Assembly (NCBI RefSeq): GCF_000300515.1
Contig: NZ_AMSI01000002.1
Coordinates: 248,001 to 312,000 of the forward strand
From: Nitratireductor indicus C115
GTDB lineage: Bacteria; Pseudomonadota; Alphaproteobacteria; Rhizobiales; Rhizobiaceae
Direction of reading: 5' to 3'
DNA: 64,000 bases
Part shown: positions 35,009-43,931 of the stretch, one piece after another
Position numbering within the stretch: position 1 is the first letter of the stretch
Layout: the number at the start of each line of letters is the position of its first letter
Program-made: the position numbers and the translations under genes
Notes under the pieces: generated by a model
Told to the model about the DNA's origin: nothing
The model's input: the letters and a program-made list of their open reading frames with translations, nothing else
Database searches by the model: none

Positions 35009-36039
35009 GCAACCTCTTCGAAGGGAACATCGATCTGCGGCGTCTGTTCGAGCCAGACCGGTGTCGGCAGGCTCTTGTCACGCAGAAACGCGGGGTTGAA
35101 GAGCTTCGACTGATAGCGCGTGCCATGGTCGCAAAGCACTGTGACGATGCGGTGCCCCGGCCCCAGTTCACGGGCCAGGCGGATGGCGCCCGCAATGTTT
35201 ATGCCGGTGGAACCGCCAAGGCAGAGCCCCTCCTCCTGCACCAGATCGAAGATGATCGGCAGCGCCTCCTCATCGGGTATCTGATAGGAGAAATCAGGCG
35301 TGAAACCATCGAGATTGGCGGTAATACGGCCCTGCCCGATGCCTTCGGTGATCGAGCTGCCCTCCGATTTGAGCTCGCCGCTCGTATAATAGCTGTAAAG
35401 GGCAGCCCCCATCGGGTCGGCAAGAGCGATCTTCACGCCGCTGGTGCGGCTGCGCAAGCCCTCGGCAACGCCCGCAAGCGTGCCTCCCGTGCCGACGGCC
35501 GAGACAAAGCCATCCACCTTGCCATCCGTCTGATCGAAGATTTCGGCTGCCGTCGTGTTCACATGACCGTTGCGGTTGGCGACATTGTCGAACTGGTTGG
35601 CCCAGATCGCGCCGTTCGGTTCGGTCCGGGCCAGCTGTTCGGCCAGTCGTCCCGACACTTTCACATAATTGTTCGGGTTCTTGTAAGGCACAGCCGGCAC
35701 TTCGATCAGCTCCGCTCCCAGGAGGCGAAGGGCATCCTTCTTCTCCTGGCTCTGGGTTTCGGGGATGACGATGACCGTACGGTATCCGAGGGCCTTGGCA
35801 ACGAGCGTCAGCCCGATGCCGGTATTGCCTGCCGTCCCCTCCACGATGACCCCACCAGGACGCAGAAGACCACGCTTTTCCGCATCGCGAATGATGAAGA
35901 GCCCCGCCCGGTCCTTCACCGATTGACCGGGATTCATGAATTCGGCCTTGCCGAAGATCTCGCATCCCGTCTCCTCGGATGCCCGCCTCAGGCGGATCAG
36001 CGGCGTGTTTCCGATGGCATCTACGACGGAGTTCTTCAT
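35005..36039 (-). CDS. cysK: Cysteine synthase A
   Basis: 344 residues, PLP-dependent O-acetylserine sulfhydrylase. PLP Lys42 is in NPGQSVKDRA; the substrate loop is EGTAGNTGIG and the phosphate-binding loop VGTGGTLAG. The C-terminus is about 20-30 residues longer than E. coli CysK. ATG at 36039 with GAGG upstream; the open frame continues further but only into the divergent promoter region. First gene of cysK-alaX-sseA. The 263 nt to the divergent SDR gene hold no other gene. Confidence 0.93.
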   Translation of the reverse strand: MKNSVVDAIGNTPLIRLRRASEETGCEIFGKAEFMNPGQSVKDRAGLFIIRDAEKRGLLRPGGVIVEGTAGNTGIGLTLVAKALGYRTVIVIPETQSQEKKDALRLLGAELIEVPAVPYKNPNNYVKVSGRLAEQLARTEPNGAIWANQFDNVANRNGHVNTTAAEIFDQTDGKVDGFVSAVGTGGTLAGVAEGLRSRTSGVKIALADPMGAALYSYYTSGELKSEGSSITEGIGQGRITANLDGFTPDFSYQIPDEEALPIIFDLVQEEGLCLGGSTGINIAGAIRLARELGPGHRIVTVLCDHGTRYQSKLFNPAFLRDKSLPTPVWLEQTPQIDVPFEEVA

Positions 36040-36302
36040 GGCGACCTCATATGATTTTGACGGAGGGTAAGAAGCTCGCCCGGAACTGGCAAGGTGGGAT
36101 TTTGCGCCACATGGCTCCAACGCGCAAAGCCAGTGCCTCCAAGAGACAGGCCCGGCAAGCAAATTTTCAGGCAACCCGTTTCCAGCGCATTTTCGCCCCG
36201 GGGGAATTTCCCATGGCCCCACGTCTTTTCCCGTGCGAAGTGAACCCCACCGCCTTTTCAACTCCTGCGGCGAAGGTTAAGTCTGCCGGACGACAAGGGG
36301 GA

Positions 36303-37133
36303 ATGATGGCGCTCTACCGAGCCGATCCGAAAGATGGAATTGCCTGGATCACCGGCGCCAGCTCCGGTATCGGACGGGCGCTTGCCCTTGATCTCGCCCG
36401 AAAGGGCTACACCGTGGCGGCAACCGCTCGGGCGGAAGACAATCTCGCCTCGATCACCGAGGAAGCAGGCGACCTGAAGGGCCGCATTTTCACCTTTCCC
36501 TGCGATGTGATGAATGAAGCGGGAATGGAGAAAACCGTAGCCCTCATCGAGAAGACGCTCGGCCCAATTGCCCTCGCCGTCTTCAATGCCGGGCTTTACC
36601 TTCCCGTACGCGGTGATCGTATGGAAACCGCGAACTTCCGTCGCAGCTACGATGTCAATGTATTCGGCACGCTGAACGGCCTCATCCCGGTTTCCGACCG
36701 GATGCGCGAGCGCGGCTTCGGGCATATCGCCGTCATGGGATCGGTTACTGCCTTTTTTGGCATGCCTTCAGCAGCCGCCTATGGCTCCACCAAGGCTGCG
36801 CTCAACAATCTGGTGGAAGGGCTGCGCTTCGATCTCGAGAAGATCAATATTCGCTGCCAGATCATCAATCCGGGATTTGTGGCAACGCCGCTCACCGAGA
36901 AGACACCGTTCCGCAAACCAGCGCTTCTAACGGCAAGCGAGGCGGCGGAGCGCGTCGCAAAGGGCCTTTCGAGCGGCGGCTACGAAATTGCCTTCCCCCG
37001 CCGCCTGGTCTGGCCCCTGAAGGCATTGCGCCTCTTTCCGAGCCCCATCGTCTTCTTTGCGATGAACCAGTTGACGGGTTGGAAGAAGAAGCAGGCGGGA
37101 CCGCGCAGAAATCGCCGGCCGCGCCGGAGCTGA
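36303..37133 (+). CDS. Short-chain dehydrogenase/reductase
   Basis: 276 residues, classical SDR. Cofactor loop TGASSGIG (17-24), then FNAGLYLP, catalytic Ser147, Tyr160 and Lys164 (AAYGSTK). A basic C-terminal tail follows (KKKQAGPRRNRRPRR). Arg42 after the second strand suggests NADP(H). Substrate unknown. Two ATGs (36303, 36306) follow a GGGGG stretch; either may be used. Confidence 0.88.
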   Translation: MMALYRADPKDGIAWITGASSGIGRALALDLARKGYTVAATARAEDNLASITEEAGDLKGRIFTFPCDVMNEAGMEKTVALIEKTLGPIALAVFNAGLYLPVRGDRMETANFRRSYDVNVFGTLNGLIPVSDRMRERGFGHIAVMGSVTAFFGMPSAAAYGSTKAALNNLVEGLRFDLEKINIRCQIINPGFVATPLTEKTPFRKPALLTASEAAERVAKGLSSGGYEIAFPRRLVWPLKALRLFPSPIVFFAMNQLTGWKKKQAGPRRNRRPRRS

Positions 37134-37175
37134 AACCCGCCACCGGATGGCTCTGAGGGCGATATCGCGGCCAGT

Positions 37176-38387
37176 TCAATCCCGATGTCTTGCCTGAACC
37201 TCAGGCGGTGCATCGCGGCAGAAGAGATAGATCGCAAGGGCAAGTCCGAGCAGCACGAAATAGAAGAGAAACAGCGGCCGGTAGCTGGCAAGCGGATCGC
37301 CCGGCACAGCCGTTGCCGCGACCACGCCTCCTGTCGCGAACTGCATTACACCGACGCCCCCAGTGGAAAAGAAATTGAGAAGGGTCACGCCGCGCCCGGT
37401 CAAATGAGACGGCACAAATGCCCGGCCATGCGACATCATCAGGCCGTAACTTGCCCCGCAAAGCCCCACCACGACGAGAAGCGCGGTGACTGCCGGAATG
37501 CCTGCAAGGGGAAACAGCGCAAGCAAACCGAGTGCGGCAAGCGCGATCATGTTGCCGCAAAAGGCAACCCATTTCCGCGTCTTGAAGAACATGTCGAGCG
37601 GGCCGTAGAGGAAACTCCCCACGGACATAGCGATTGCCATGAAAAGGGTCACCTCGCCGATAAGCAGCGCATCGGCATCGTAGACATCGGCGAGAAACGG
37701 GCCGGCCCAAAGCCCCCGGATACTGGCCGAAGGCGCATAGTTGAAGATCACCAGCGGCAGGATCGGCCAGAGAACCCGCAGTTTCAGAAGCTCGATATAA
37801 CCGCTGAAGCCGCTGTTGGCGCCGCTCTCTTCCGGATCGGATTCGGGATCACGCACAAGCGTATAGATCGCAGCGCCGACGAGAAGCGTGAATACGGCAA
37901 GCCCCGCCATCACGGCGCGCCAACCAAAAGCCTCAGCCGCGGCCGCCATCGGTGCGGAGCTGATCACATTGCCCATCGTGCCGAACGCGATCAGCCATGA
38001 AATGAGGATCGCCAGCCGCGCCGGGGAGAACGACTTCGCGAAAATGAAGACCGCCGCCATCAGAACGGCTGAGCAGCCGATCCCGTTAAGAGCCATGGCC
38101 AGCACCACCATCCAGGCATTGCTTGCAGCCGCGAAGAGCACGGCACCGCCCGCCCCGCCGAATACCAGCAGGAACGATGCCGTTTTGCGCGGTCCATAGC
38201 GGTCAAGGCTTACGCCGACCACGAACTGCATGAGAGCGAAGACGACGAACCACGCACCAGAGGCGATGGAAAGATCAGCTTTTGTCGCTCCCAGATCCTG
38301 GGTCAGCGCCGGCGTCAGAACCGCCAGGAACGAACGATAGAATTGCGAAAGGAAATACCCGACCGTAAGGGCAACGATTCCCGCCAT
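37176..38387 (-). CDS. MFS transporter
   Basis: 403 residues and about 12 spans. The loop between spans 2 and 3 has the MFS motif GVSLDRYGPRK; a longer hydrophilic loop near 185-200 (RDPESDPEESGANS) divides the halves. No drug- or sugar-specific motif I can name. I choose the ATG at 38387 because AGGAGG lies 10 nt before it; the TTG 30 nt further out has no RBS. It converges on the SDR gene. Confidence 0.87.
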   Translation of the reverse strand: MAGIVALTVGYFLSQFYRSFLAVLTPALTQDLGATKADLSIASGAWFVVFALMQFVVGVSLDRYGPRKTASFLLVFGGAGGAVLFAAASNAWMVVLAMALNGIGCSAVLMAAVFIFAKSFSPARLAILISWLIAFGTMGNVISSAPMAAAAEAFGWRAVMAGLAVFTLLVGAAIYTLVRDPESDPEESGANSGFSGYIELLKLRVLWPILPLVIFNYAPSASIRGLWAGPFLADVYDADALLIGEVTLFMAIAMSVGSFLYGPLDMFFKTRKWVAFCGNMIALAALGLLALFPLAGIPAVTALLVVVGLCGASYGLMMSHGRAFVPSHLTGRGVTLLNFFSTGGVGVMQFATGGVVAATAVPGDPLASYRPLFLFYFVLLGLALAIYLFCRDAPPEVQARHRD

Positions 38388-38484
38388 GCCGCCCTTGCCT
38401 CCTCCTGCATTGGCCAACTGGAGCGGTTATCGTTTCGTAGAAACGCCGTCCCGCTCTATCCCCTTGTTTGCCACATTAATGCAG

Positions 38485-38521
38485 ACGTCAGATGATTCCA
38501 TCTGACTGCAAAATGCTTTAA
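38485..38521 (-). repeat. Dispersed palindromic repeat, copy between rhlE and the MFS gene
   Basis: On the minus strand: TTAAAGCATTTTGCAG followed by the palindrome GTCAGATG-GAAT-CATCTGAC. Best-kept copy of the family. It lies 92 nt after the rhlE stop and 98 nt before the MFS start. Next to it, 38529-38546, is a GGCTGG/CCAGCC stem that may end the rhlE transcript. Confidence 0.75.
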
Positions 38522-38612
38522 CCGGATGGGCTGGCGTAACCCAGCCTCACCCGGTCCTCAATTGGGCCAGATGCCCCTATCGACCGAACACGGCCCAGCC
38601 GGCAGAGCTCGT

Positions 38613-40034
38613 TCAGGCTGCCTGGGCGTTCGGCCTGCGGCCACGATTGCGCTTGCGGCGCCGGCCCGGCTTGGCGCTTTCAGGGCGTCCCTCGCCGCTC
38701 TTGGCAACAACCGCGCCACGCTCCGGACGGTTCGCCTGACGTTTGCGGGGCTCGCGCCCACCTTCGTCAGCATTGCCCGGCTTGCCCGTTTTCTTGGGAC
38801 CGCTCGCACGATGATGAGGTTGCGCCTGCGCAGCACCCGCGGGCCTGTGTGCTTGCGGATTCGGGCGCACGGGATCGGGCTCGGGGGTGAAATCGGCGAG
38901 CAGCGGCAGCCGGGAACGGATGGTCTTTTCCACCGCCTTCAACTTGTCTGCCTCAGTCGGATCGCAAAGGGTGATTGCCTCGCCGCTGGCGCCATTACGG
39001 CCCGTACGGCCGATACGATGCACATAGCTTTCGGGCTGGTCCGGCAGATCGAAATTGATGACATGCGTCACACCGGGAACATCGATGCCGCGCGCGGCGA
39101 TATCAGTCGCCACGAGAATACGCATGCTGCCGTCGCGAAAGCCGTTCAACGCCCTCTGACGGGCATTCTGCGACTTGTTGCCGTGGATGACCGCTGCCTC
39201 GAAGCCGTCACGCGTCAGATCGCGCGTCACGCGGTCGGCGCCATGCTTGGTGCGGGCAAAGACGATCACCGAGCGCAACTTTTCGTCGGCCAGCATGTCG
39301 GAAAGGATTTTCCGCTTCTGGCGCGTACGCGCCATGATGAGGCCCTGCTTGATCTCGCCGGCAGTGGTCGATTCGCGCGCGATCTCCACGCGCAGCGGCT
39401 CCTTCAGAAGGCTGCCCGCCAGCTGATCGATCTCCTTCGGCATCGTCGCCGAGAAAAGTGCCGTCTGGCGGTCCGTATGGGTGGCGCGCGCAATGCGGCG
39501 CACATCGTTGATGAAGCCCATATCGAGCATGCGATCGGCCTCATCGAGCACCAGCCAGCGCGTTTCGGCTAGCGAAAGCTCGCCGGAACGCACGATGTCG
39601 GTCAACCGGCCGGGCGTTGCAATCAGGACATCCACCCCTTGCGCAAGCCTGCGCACTTGCGAGCCGCGCGAAACGCCGCCCAGCACGAGCGCCGTGGCCA
39701 GATGGGCATGCTTTGCAAGGCTGCGCACCACCTCATCGATCTGCACCGCGAGTTCGCGCGTCGGGCACAGGATGAGTGCCCGCGCCGTGCGCGGCAACCG
39801 CTTGGTGCCAAGGCCAATGATCTGCGACAGGATCGGCAGCGAGAAGGCCGCGGTCTTGCCCGAGCCGGTCTGGGCGATACCCAGAACGTCGCGGCCCTGG
39901 AGCATTGCCGGAATGGCCTTTTCCTGAATGGGTTTGGGGGTTTCAAAACCCACATCGAGCGCGGCTTTCAAAAGGCCGCCCGTGATTCCGAGTTCGGCAA
40001 AGCCCTGTGGCTTTGCTGCGTTGTTGTCAGTCAA
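38613..40034 (-). CDS. rhlE: DEAD-box RNA helicase, RhlE type
   Basis: 473 residues. ATP-dependent RNA unwinding, often in ribosome assembly or cold adaptation. Motifs: Q-motif GFETPKPIQ, I AQTGSGKT (54-61), Ia PTRELA, II DEAD (164-167), III SATMP, VI HRIGRTGR. The last 90 residues are Arg/Pro/Gly-rich and disordered, as in many RNA-binding tails. No ATG fits; I use the TTG at 40034 (protein MTDNNAAKPQGFAELG) with AGGAAAG upstream. A roughly 200-nt leader with two hairpins precedes it. Confidence 0.92.
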   Translation of the reverse strand: MTDNNAAKPQGFAELGITGGLLKAALDVGFETPKPIQEKAIPAMLQGRDVLGIAQTGSGKTAAFSLPILSQIIGLGTKRLPRTARALILCPTRELAVQIDEVVRSLAKHAHLATALVLGGVSRGSQVRRLAQGVDVLIATPGRLTDIVRSGELSLAETRWLVLDEADRMLDMGFINDVRRIARATHTDRQTALFSATMPKEIDQLAGSLLKEPLRVEIARESTTAGEIKQGLIMARTRQKRKILSDMLADEKLRSVIVFARTKHGADRVTRDLTRDGFEAAVIHGNKSQNARQRALNGFRDGSMRILVATDIAARGIDVPGVTHVINFDLPDQPESYVHRIGRTGRNGASGEAITLCDPTEADKLKAVEKTIRSRLPLLADFTPEPDPVRPNPQAHRPAGAAQAQPHHRASGPKKTGKPGNADEGGREPRKRQANRPERGAVVAKSGEGRPESAKPGRRRKRNRGRRPNAQAA

Positions 40035-40090
40035 TGTCTTTCGTCTTTCCTGCGGGCACGCCATTTGGGCTGCGCCGCAACAATTGTCAG

Positions 40091-40151
40091 CGGCAGGGCG
40101 CAACCTGCCGAAAAGTGTGTTGGGTAAACGACACGGGCGGGCTCTGCCCGC
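40091..40151 (-). promoter_or_regulatory. Structured 5' leader of rhlE
   Basis: Two perfect stems lie upstream of the rhlE start: CGGCAGG/CCTGCCG (40091-40110) and GCGGGC/GCCCGC with a 3-nt loop (40137-40151). Helicase genes often have structured leaders that respond to cold or to their own product. Whether the promoter lies above both hairpins is not known. Confidence 0.4.
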
Positions 40152-40230
40152 GCGGTTGCGCTGTCGTGGCCAGCTTATGCCGGCGCGATCCCTGCTCGGG
40201 GCGGAAATCGCAAAGACGCAACCAGTCCGT

Positions 40231-40255
40231 AATAAGAAAGCCGGTCGCAACCGGC
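40231..40255 (-). terminator. Intrinsic terminator after ilvA-DUF1697
   Basis: Minus strand: GCCGGT TGCG ACCGGC, a 6-bp stem with 4-nt loop, followed by TTTCTTATT. It lies about 70 nt after the DUF1697 gene and separates it from the rhlE leader. Confidence 0.75.
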
Positions 40256-40325
40256 CCATGCGTCTATGAGGTGCATATGGGCCATCGGCGCAAAAAGTGC
40301 AAACGAATTGTTGTGCACTGCGAAA

Positions 40326-40865
40326 TCAATCTCCGCGCGCAAGCTTTGCAAGAGCCAGCATGCTGCGCCAGTTGCGTGCCGTCATTGCGGTTTTCAGCGT
40401 GGGCTCGATCTTGGGAGCAAAGAGCGAGCGTCCCATGCCATCGGGCGTGTGGAGATAGAGTGTGCGCCCCTCGACCCAAAAGCGCTCCGTTCCGGTAGCC
40501 TTTGCCGCAAGCACCTGCTGCGCCTCGGCGTTCACCGCATGCTCCATGGTAAAAACATGCACCGTGGTCGGAGCCGCTTCCGCGTCATCGAAATAGGGAT
40601 TGCCGTCGATCATGGCTTGCCAGTGATCGAGCGAGCGCACCATCACCGCCTTCTCGAAACCCATATGGGTCCTGACGGCCTGGGCGACCTTTTCGGTCAC
40701 CTTCGCCTCGGCGTCGCCGGAGGTCAGAACCGCATTGCCGCTATTGATATAGGTAGCGACATCCTCGAACCCCGCGTCCCCCAGCACCTGCCGCAACTGC
40801 TTGACCGGTAACTGGGTCGCTCCGCCGACACCGCGAAAAAGGACGATGTAACGTGTCTTGGCCAT
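40326..40865 (-). CDS. DUF1697 family protein
   Basis: 179 residues with the family start YIVLFRGVGGATQLPVKQLRQVLGDAGF followed by TYINSGNAVLTS, and the C-terminal block MTARNWRSMLALA. DUF1697 proteins are small, cytoplasmic and uncharacterised. It starts 10 nt after ilvA and is surely co-transcribed; the link with isoleucine synthesis is probably chance. Confidence 0.88.
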   Translation of the reverse strand: MAKTRYIVLFRGVGGATQLPVKQLRQVLGDAGFEDVATYINSGNAVLTSGDAEAKVTEKVAQAVRTHMGFEKAVMVRSLDHWQAMIDGNPYFDDAEAAPTTVHVFTMEHAVNAEAQQVLAAKATGTERFWVEGRTLYLHTPDGMGRSLFAPKIEPTLKTAMTARNWRSMLALAKLARGD

Positions 40866-40875
40866 GCAATCCCTC

Positions 40876-42162
40876 TCAGATGATGAGACCGGCAATGGTA
40901 TCGTTGTCGGTGATGTCCTGATAGGCCCAGCCGGCTGCCTTGAAGCGCTCGCTCAGAATATCGAAATTCTCGCGCTTGCGCGTTTCGAGACCGATCAGCA
41001 CCGAGCCGAAATTGCGAGCCGATTTCTTCAGGTATTCGAAGCGTGTGATGTCGTCCTCAGGCCCGAGCAGGTCGAGGAAGTCGCGCAATGCACCCGGCCG
41101 CTGCGGGAAACGGAAGATGAAATACTTCTTCAGCCCCTCAAAACGCAGCGCCCGTTCCTTGACGTCGGGAAGACGCTCGAAATCGAAATTGCCTCCCGAA
41201 ACCACCGCCACAACCGTGCGTCCGGCAATCGCAGCACGGGAGTAATCCTTGAGCGTATCGATCGCCAGCGCACCGGCCGGTTCAAGCACTATGCCCTCAA
41301 TGTTGAGCATTTCGACCATCGTGGCGCAGAGCCGGTTTTCAGGAACCAGATGCACGGTGCGGGCATCGAAATCGCGCAGGAGCGAAAAGGGCTCCGCACC
41401 GATTTCCGCCACCGCCGCACCGTCGACGAAATTATCCACCTTGGCGAGTTTCACCGGCCGGTCTTGCGCCAGCGCCTGCCGCAAACTGCCCGCGCCGGCC
41501 GGTTCGGCAAAGGCGAATTCCGTCTGATGGCCGCTCTCGCGCAAATACCGCGTAACGCCGGAGGCAAGCCCCCCGCCACCCACCGGCAAAATGATGAGCG
41601 CATCATCGACAAGCGCATCGGTCTCGCGCCTCAGCTGTTCGGCAATCTCCAGGCCAACGGTCGCTTGCCCCTCGATGATGTCGGGATTGTCGAAAGGCGG
41701 CACCATGACACCGCTGCCCTCGACCGCAAACTGCTGAGCGGCGCGATAACAATCGTCAAAAAAATCGCCGACAAGCCTGATCTCGACGAATTCGCCGCCG
41801 AAGATGCGCGTCTTGTCGATCTTCTGCTGCGGGGTCGTCACCGGCATGAACACCACGCCGCGCCGTTCGAAATGGCGGCACACATAGGCGAAGCCCTGCG
41901 CGTGATTGCCCGCCGAGGCGCAGACGAAGTGCTTGGCGCGCAGCCCACCGTCGATTGCCTTGCGGAAAAAATTGAACGCGCCCCTTAGCTTATAGGAACG
42001 CACCGGTGTCAGGTCCTCGCGCTTCAGAAAGACCCGAGCGCCCGTTTTCTTGGAAAGATAGACATTTTCCTGCAGTGGCGTTTCGGCAAAAAGCTCCCGC
42101 ACCGCCTTCGCCGCATCGCCGACGGCACCGACAAATTCGTTTGTTTCGTCCTGCACGATCAT
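40876..42162 (-). CDS. ilvA: Threonine ammonia-lyase (threonine dehydratase)
   Basis: 428 residues; PLP enzyme making 2-oxobutanoate for isoleucine. PLP Lys58 in RSYKLRGAF, SAGNHAQG loop, and PVGGGGLASG phosphate-binding loop. The C-terminus has a single ACT-like regulatory domain (FPQRPGALRDFLDLLG to DITDND), so it is the shorter form and not the two-domain 514-residue E. coli enzyme; feedback control by isoleucine is still likely. ATG at 42162. Divergent from trkH; the 237-nt gap is GC-rich and shows no clear site. Confidence 0.94.
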   Translation of the reverse strand: MIVQDETNEFVGAVGDAAKAVRELFAETPLQENVYLSKKTGARVFLKREDLTPVRSYKLRGAFNFFRKAIDGGLRAKHFVCASAGNHAQGFAYVCRHFERRGVVFMPVTTPQQKIDKTRIFGGEFVEIRLVGDFFDDCYRAAQQFAVEGSGVMVPPFDNPDIIEGQATVGLEIAEQLRRETDALVDDALIILPVGGGGLASGVTRYLRESGHQTEFAFAEPAGAGSLRQALAQDRPVKLAKVDNFVDGAAVAEIGAEPFSLLRDFDARTVHLVPENRLCATMVEMLNIEGIVLEPAGALAIDTLKDYSRAAIAGRTVVAVVSGGNFDFERLPDVKERALRFEGLKKYFIFRFPQRPGALRDFLDLLGPEDDITRFEYLKKSARNFGSVLIGLETRKRENFDILSERFKAAGWAYQDITDNDTIAGLII

Positions 42163-42399
42163 CGCCTTTCCTGTACGCCTGTGCGCCGCACATGCCCGGC
42201 ATGGGTCGAGGATGACCCGCCATTCCGGCAAGCGGCGGAAAATCAAGGGCATTGTCGCACGCGGCCAGGTCCGCCGGCTTTGACGCAATGCCCGCAAGCG
42301 GCTATTGCATATCCCGCCGCCCGACGCCACTCTCGGCCGCGGGCTGCCGGGCAAGGCGCCCCGAAAAGAGACGCATCACCCGCAGCCCGAGGTAGTGAA

Positions 42400-43857
42400 T
42401 TGCATTATTTGGCCATTCGCGCAGCATTGCATATTGCTTCGGTTTTCGGCGTCTATCTGTCGGCGGCAATGCTGATCCCCGCTGCGGTCGACCTTTATTT
42501 CGGCAATGACGACTGGCGGGTCTTTGCCTTCTCAGCATTGTTTTCCGGCGGTCTCGCCATAGGCTTGTCGCTTGCGACACAAGGACGAGCCCCCGCCATT
42601 ACATCGCGCTTCGGCTTTTTGGTGGTCAATCTCTTATGGCTGACCGGTTGCGCCGTCGGCTCGGTGCCTTTTCTTGCAGCGTCCGTCGAACTCAGCCTCG
42701 CCGATGCCTTCTTCGAATCGGTATCGGGCATAACGGCGACGGGCGCGACGGTGATTATCGGTCTCGACAACATGCCCCCCGGCATTCTTCTTTGGCGCTC
42801 CATCCTGCAATGGATCGGGGGGCTCGGAGTGATCGCCCTGGGCCTTTTCGTCCTGCCATTCCTCAATGTCGGCGGCGTTTCCTACTTCCGCATCGAATCC
42901 TCCGATATCGAGGATCGCCCCTTCGACCGCTTCTCCACATTCGCCATCAGCCTGGTCGGCATCTATGCGGCGCTGACGCTGGCCTGCACCGTCGCCTACA
43001 CATTTGCCGGCATGCGCATCTTCGATGCGCTGAACCACGCGCTGACCACCATCGCAACGGCCGGATTTTCCACCCATGATTCCTCGATGGGATATTACCG
43101 CGACAACGCTGCGATCCTTTGGATCGGAACGGTCTTCATGTTCATCAGCGCGCTGCCGTTTTCAATCCTGATCCTCTTTACGTTACGTGGCCGGCTCGAC
43201 GCCCTGCGCGACCCTCAGATCCGCGTATTCGCCGGCTATGTCGTAGCCTTCGTCCTGGCGGTTGCGATCTACTTACGCATCGCCCACGAAAGACCTTTTC
43301 TCGACGCCCTCACCCACTCAGCATTCAACATGGTCTCCATCATCAGCACTGCCGGCTATGCAAGCGACGATTATGCTCAATGGGGAGCCTTCGCCACGGC
43401 GGCGGCTTTCGTGGCCATGTTTCTCGGCGGCTGCTCAGGGTCCACCACCGGCGGCATCAAAGCCTATCGTTTTCTCATCCTCTTCAAGCTTCTGAGCAAT
43501 GGCCTTCGCCGTTTCGTCTATCCCAACACTGTGGTGACGGTACGCTATGGCGACAGACCCGTCGAAGACGACATGCAGCGCGCCGTCGTCCTCTATATGT
43601 CGGCCTTCCTCGTCATATGGGCGTTCCTGTTTCTTGCGCTCGCAGCCACCGGGCTCGATTTCGTCACCGCCGTGTCGGCCGCATTGACGGGGCTCACCAA
43701 TGTTGGCCCCGGCCTCGGTCCCATCGTGGGCCCGGCTGGAACTTTCGCTCCCCTTCCCGATCTGGCAAAGTGGATCATGGCGCTGGCGATGCTGATGGGA
43801 AGGCTTGAAATTCTGGCTGTTCTTGTCATCTTCACGCCCGTTTTCTGGGAGAGATAG
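42400..43857 (+). CDS. TrkH-type potassium uptake protein
   Basis: 485 residues, membrane subunit of a Trk/Ktr K+ channel-like transporter. Four pore repeats are visible, each with a Gly in the filter: SGITATGAT, TIATAGFST, IISTAGYASDD, with the gate region GGCSGSTTGGIKAYR. The TTG at 42400 (MHYLAIRAALHIASVF) has GAGGT 6 nt before it and gives the usual length; the frame is open back to 42181, but that stretch looks non-coding. The cytoplasmic TrkA partner is not in the window. Confidence 0.92.
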   Translation: MHYLAIRAALHIASVFGVYLSAAMLIPAAVDLYFGNDDWRVFAFSALFSGGLAIGLSLATQGRAPAITSRFGFLVVNLLWLTGCAVGSVPFLAASVELSLADAFFESVSGITATGATVIIGLDNMPPGILLWRSILQWIGGLGVIALGLFVLPFLNVGGVSYFRIESSDIEDRPFDRFSTFAISLVGIYAALTLACTVAYTFAGMRIFDALNHALTTIATAGFSTHDSSMGYYRDNAAILWIGTVFMFISALPFSILILFTLRGRLDALRDPQIRVFAGYVVAFVLAVAIYLRIAHERPFLDALTHSAFNMVSIISTAGYASDDYAQWGAFATAAAFVAMFLGGCSGSTTGGIKAYRFLILFKLLSNGLRRFVYPNTVVTVRYGDRPVEDDMQRAVVLYMSAFLVIWAFLFLALAATGLDFVTAVSAALTGLTNVGPGLGPIVGPAGTFAPLPDLAKWIMALAMLMGRLEILAVLVIFTPVFWER

Positions 43858-43931
43858 CGCTCGTCACCCGCACCGAAGGGGCGGCGGGAAGCTCTTCAGA
43901 AATTCATGTTCAGGCGCACGGAGTGCAACGA

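Noticed and set aside
42181-42399. N-terminal extension of TrkH
   Set aside because: The frame is open but rich in Arg/Pro/Ala, unlike TrkH; the TTG at 42400 has an RBS and gives normal length.
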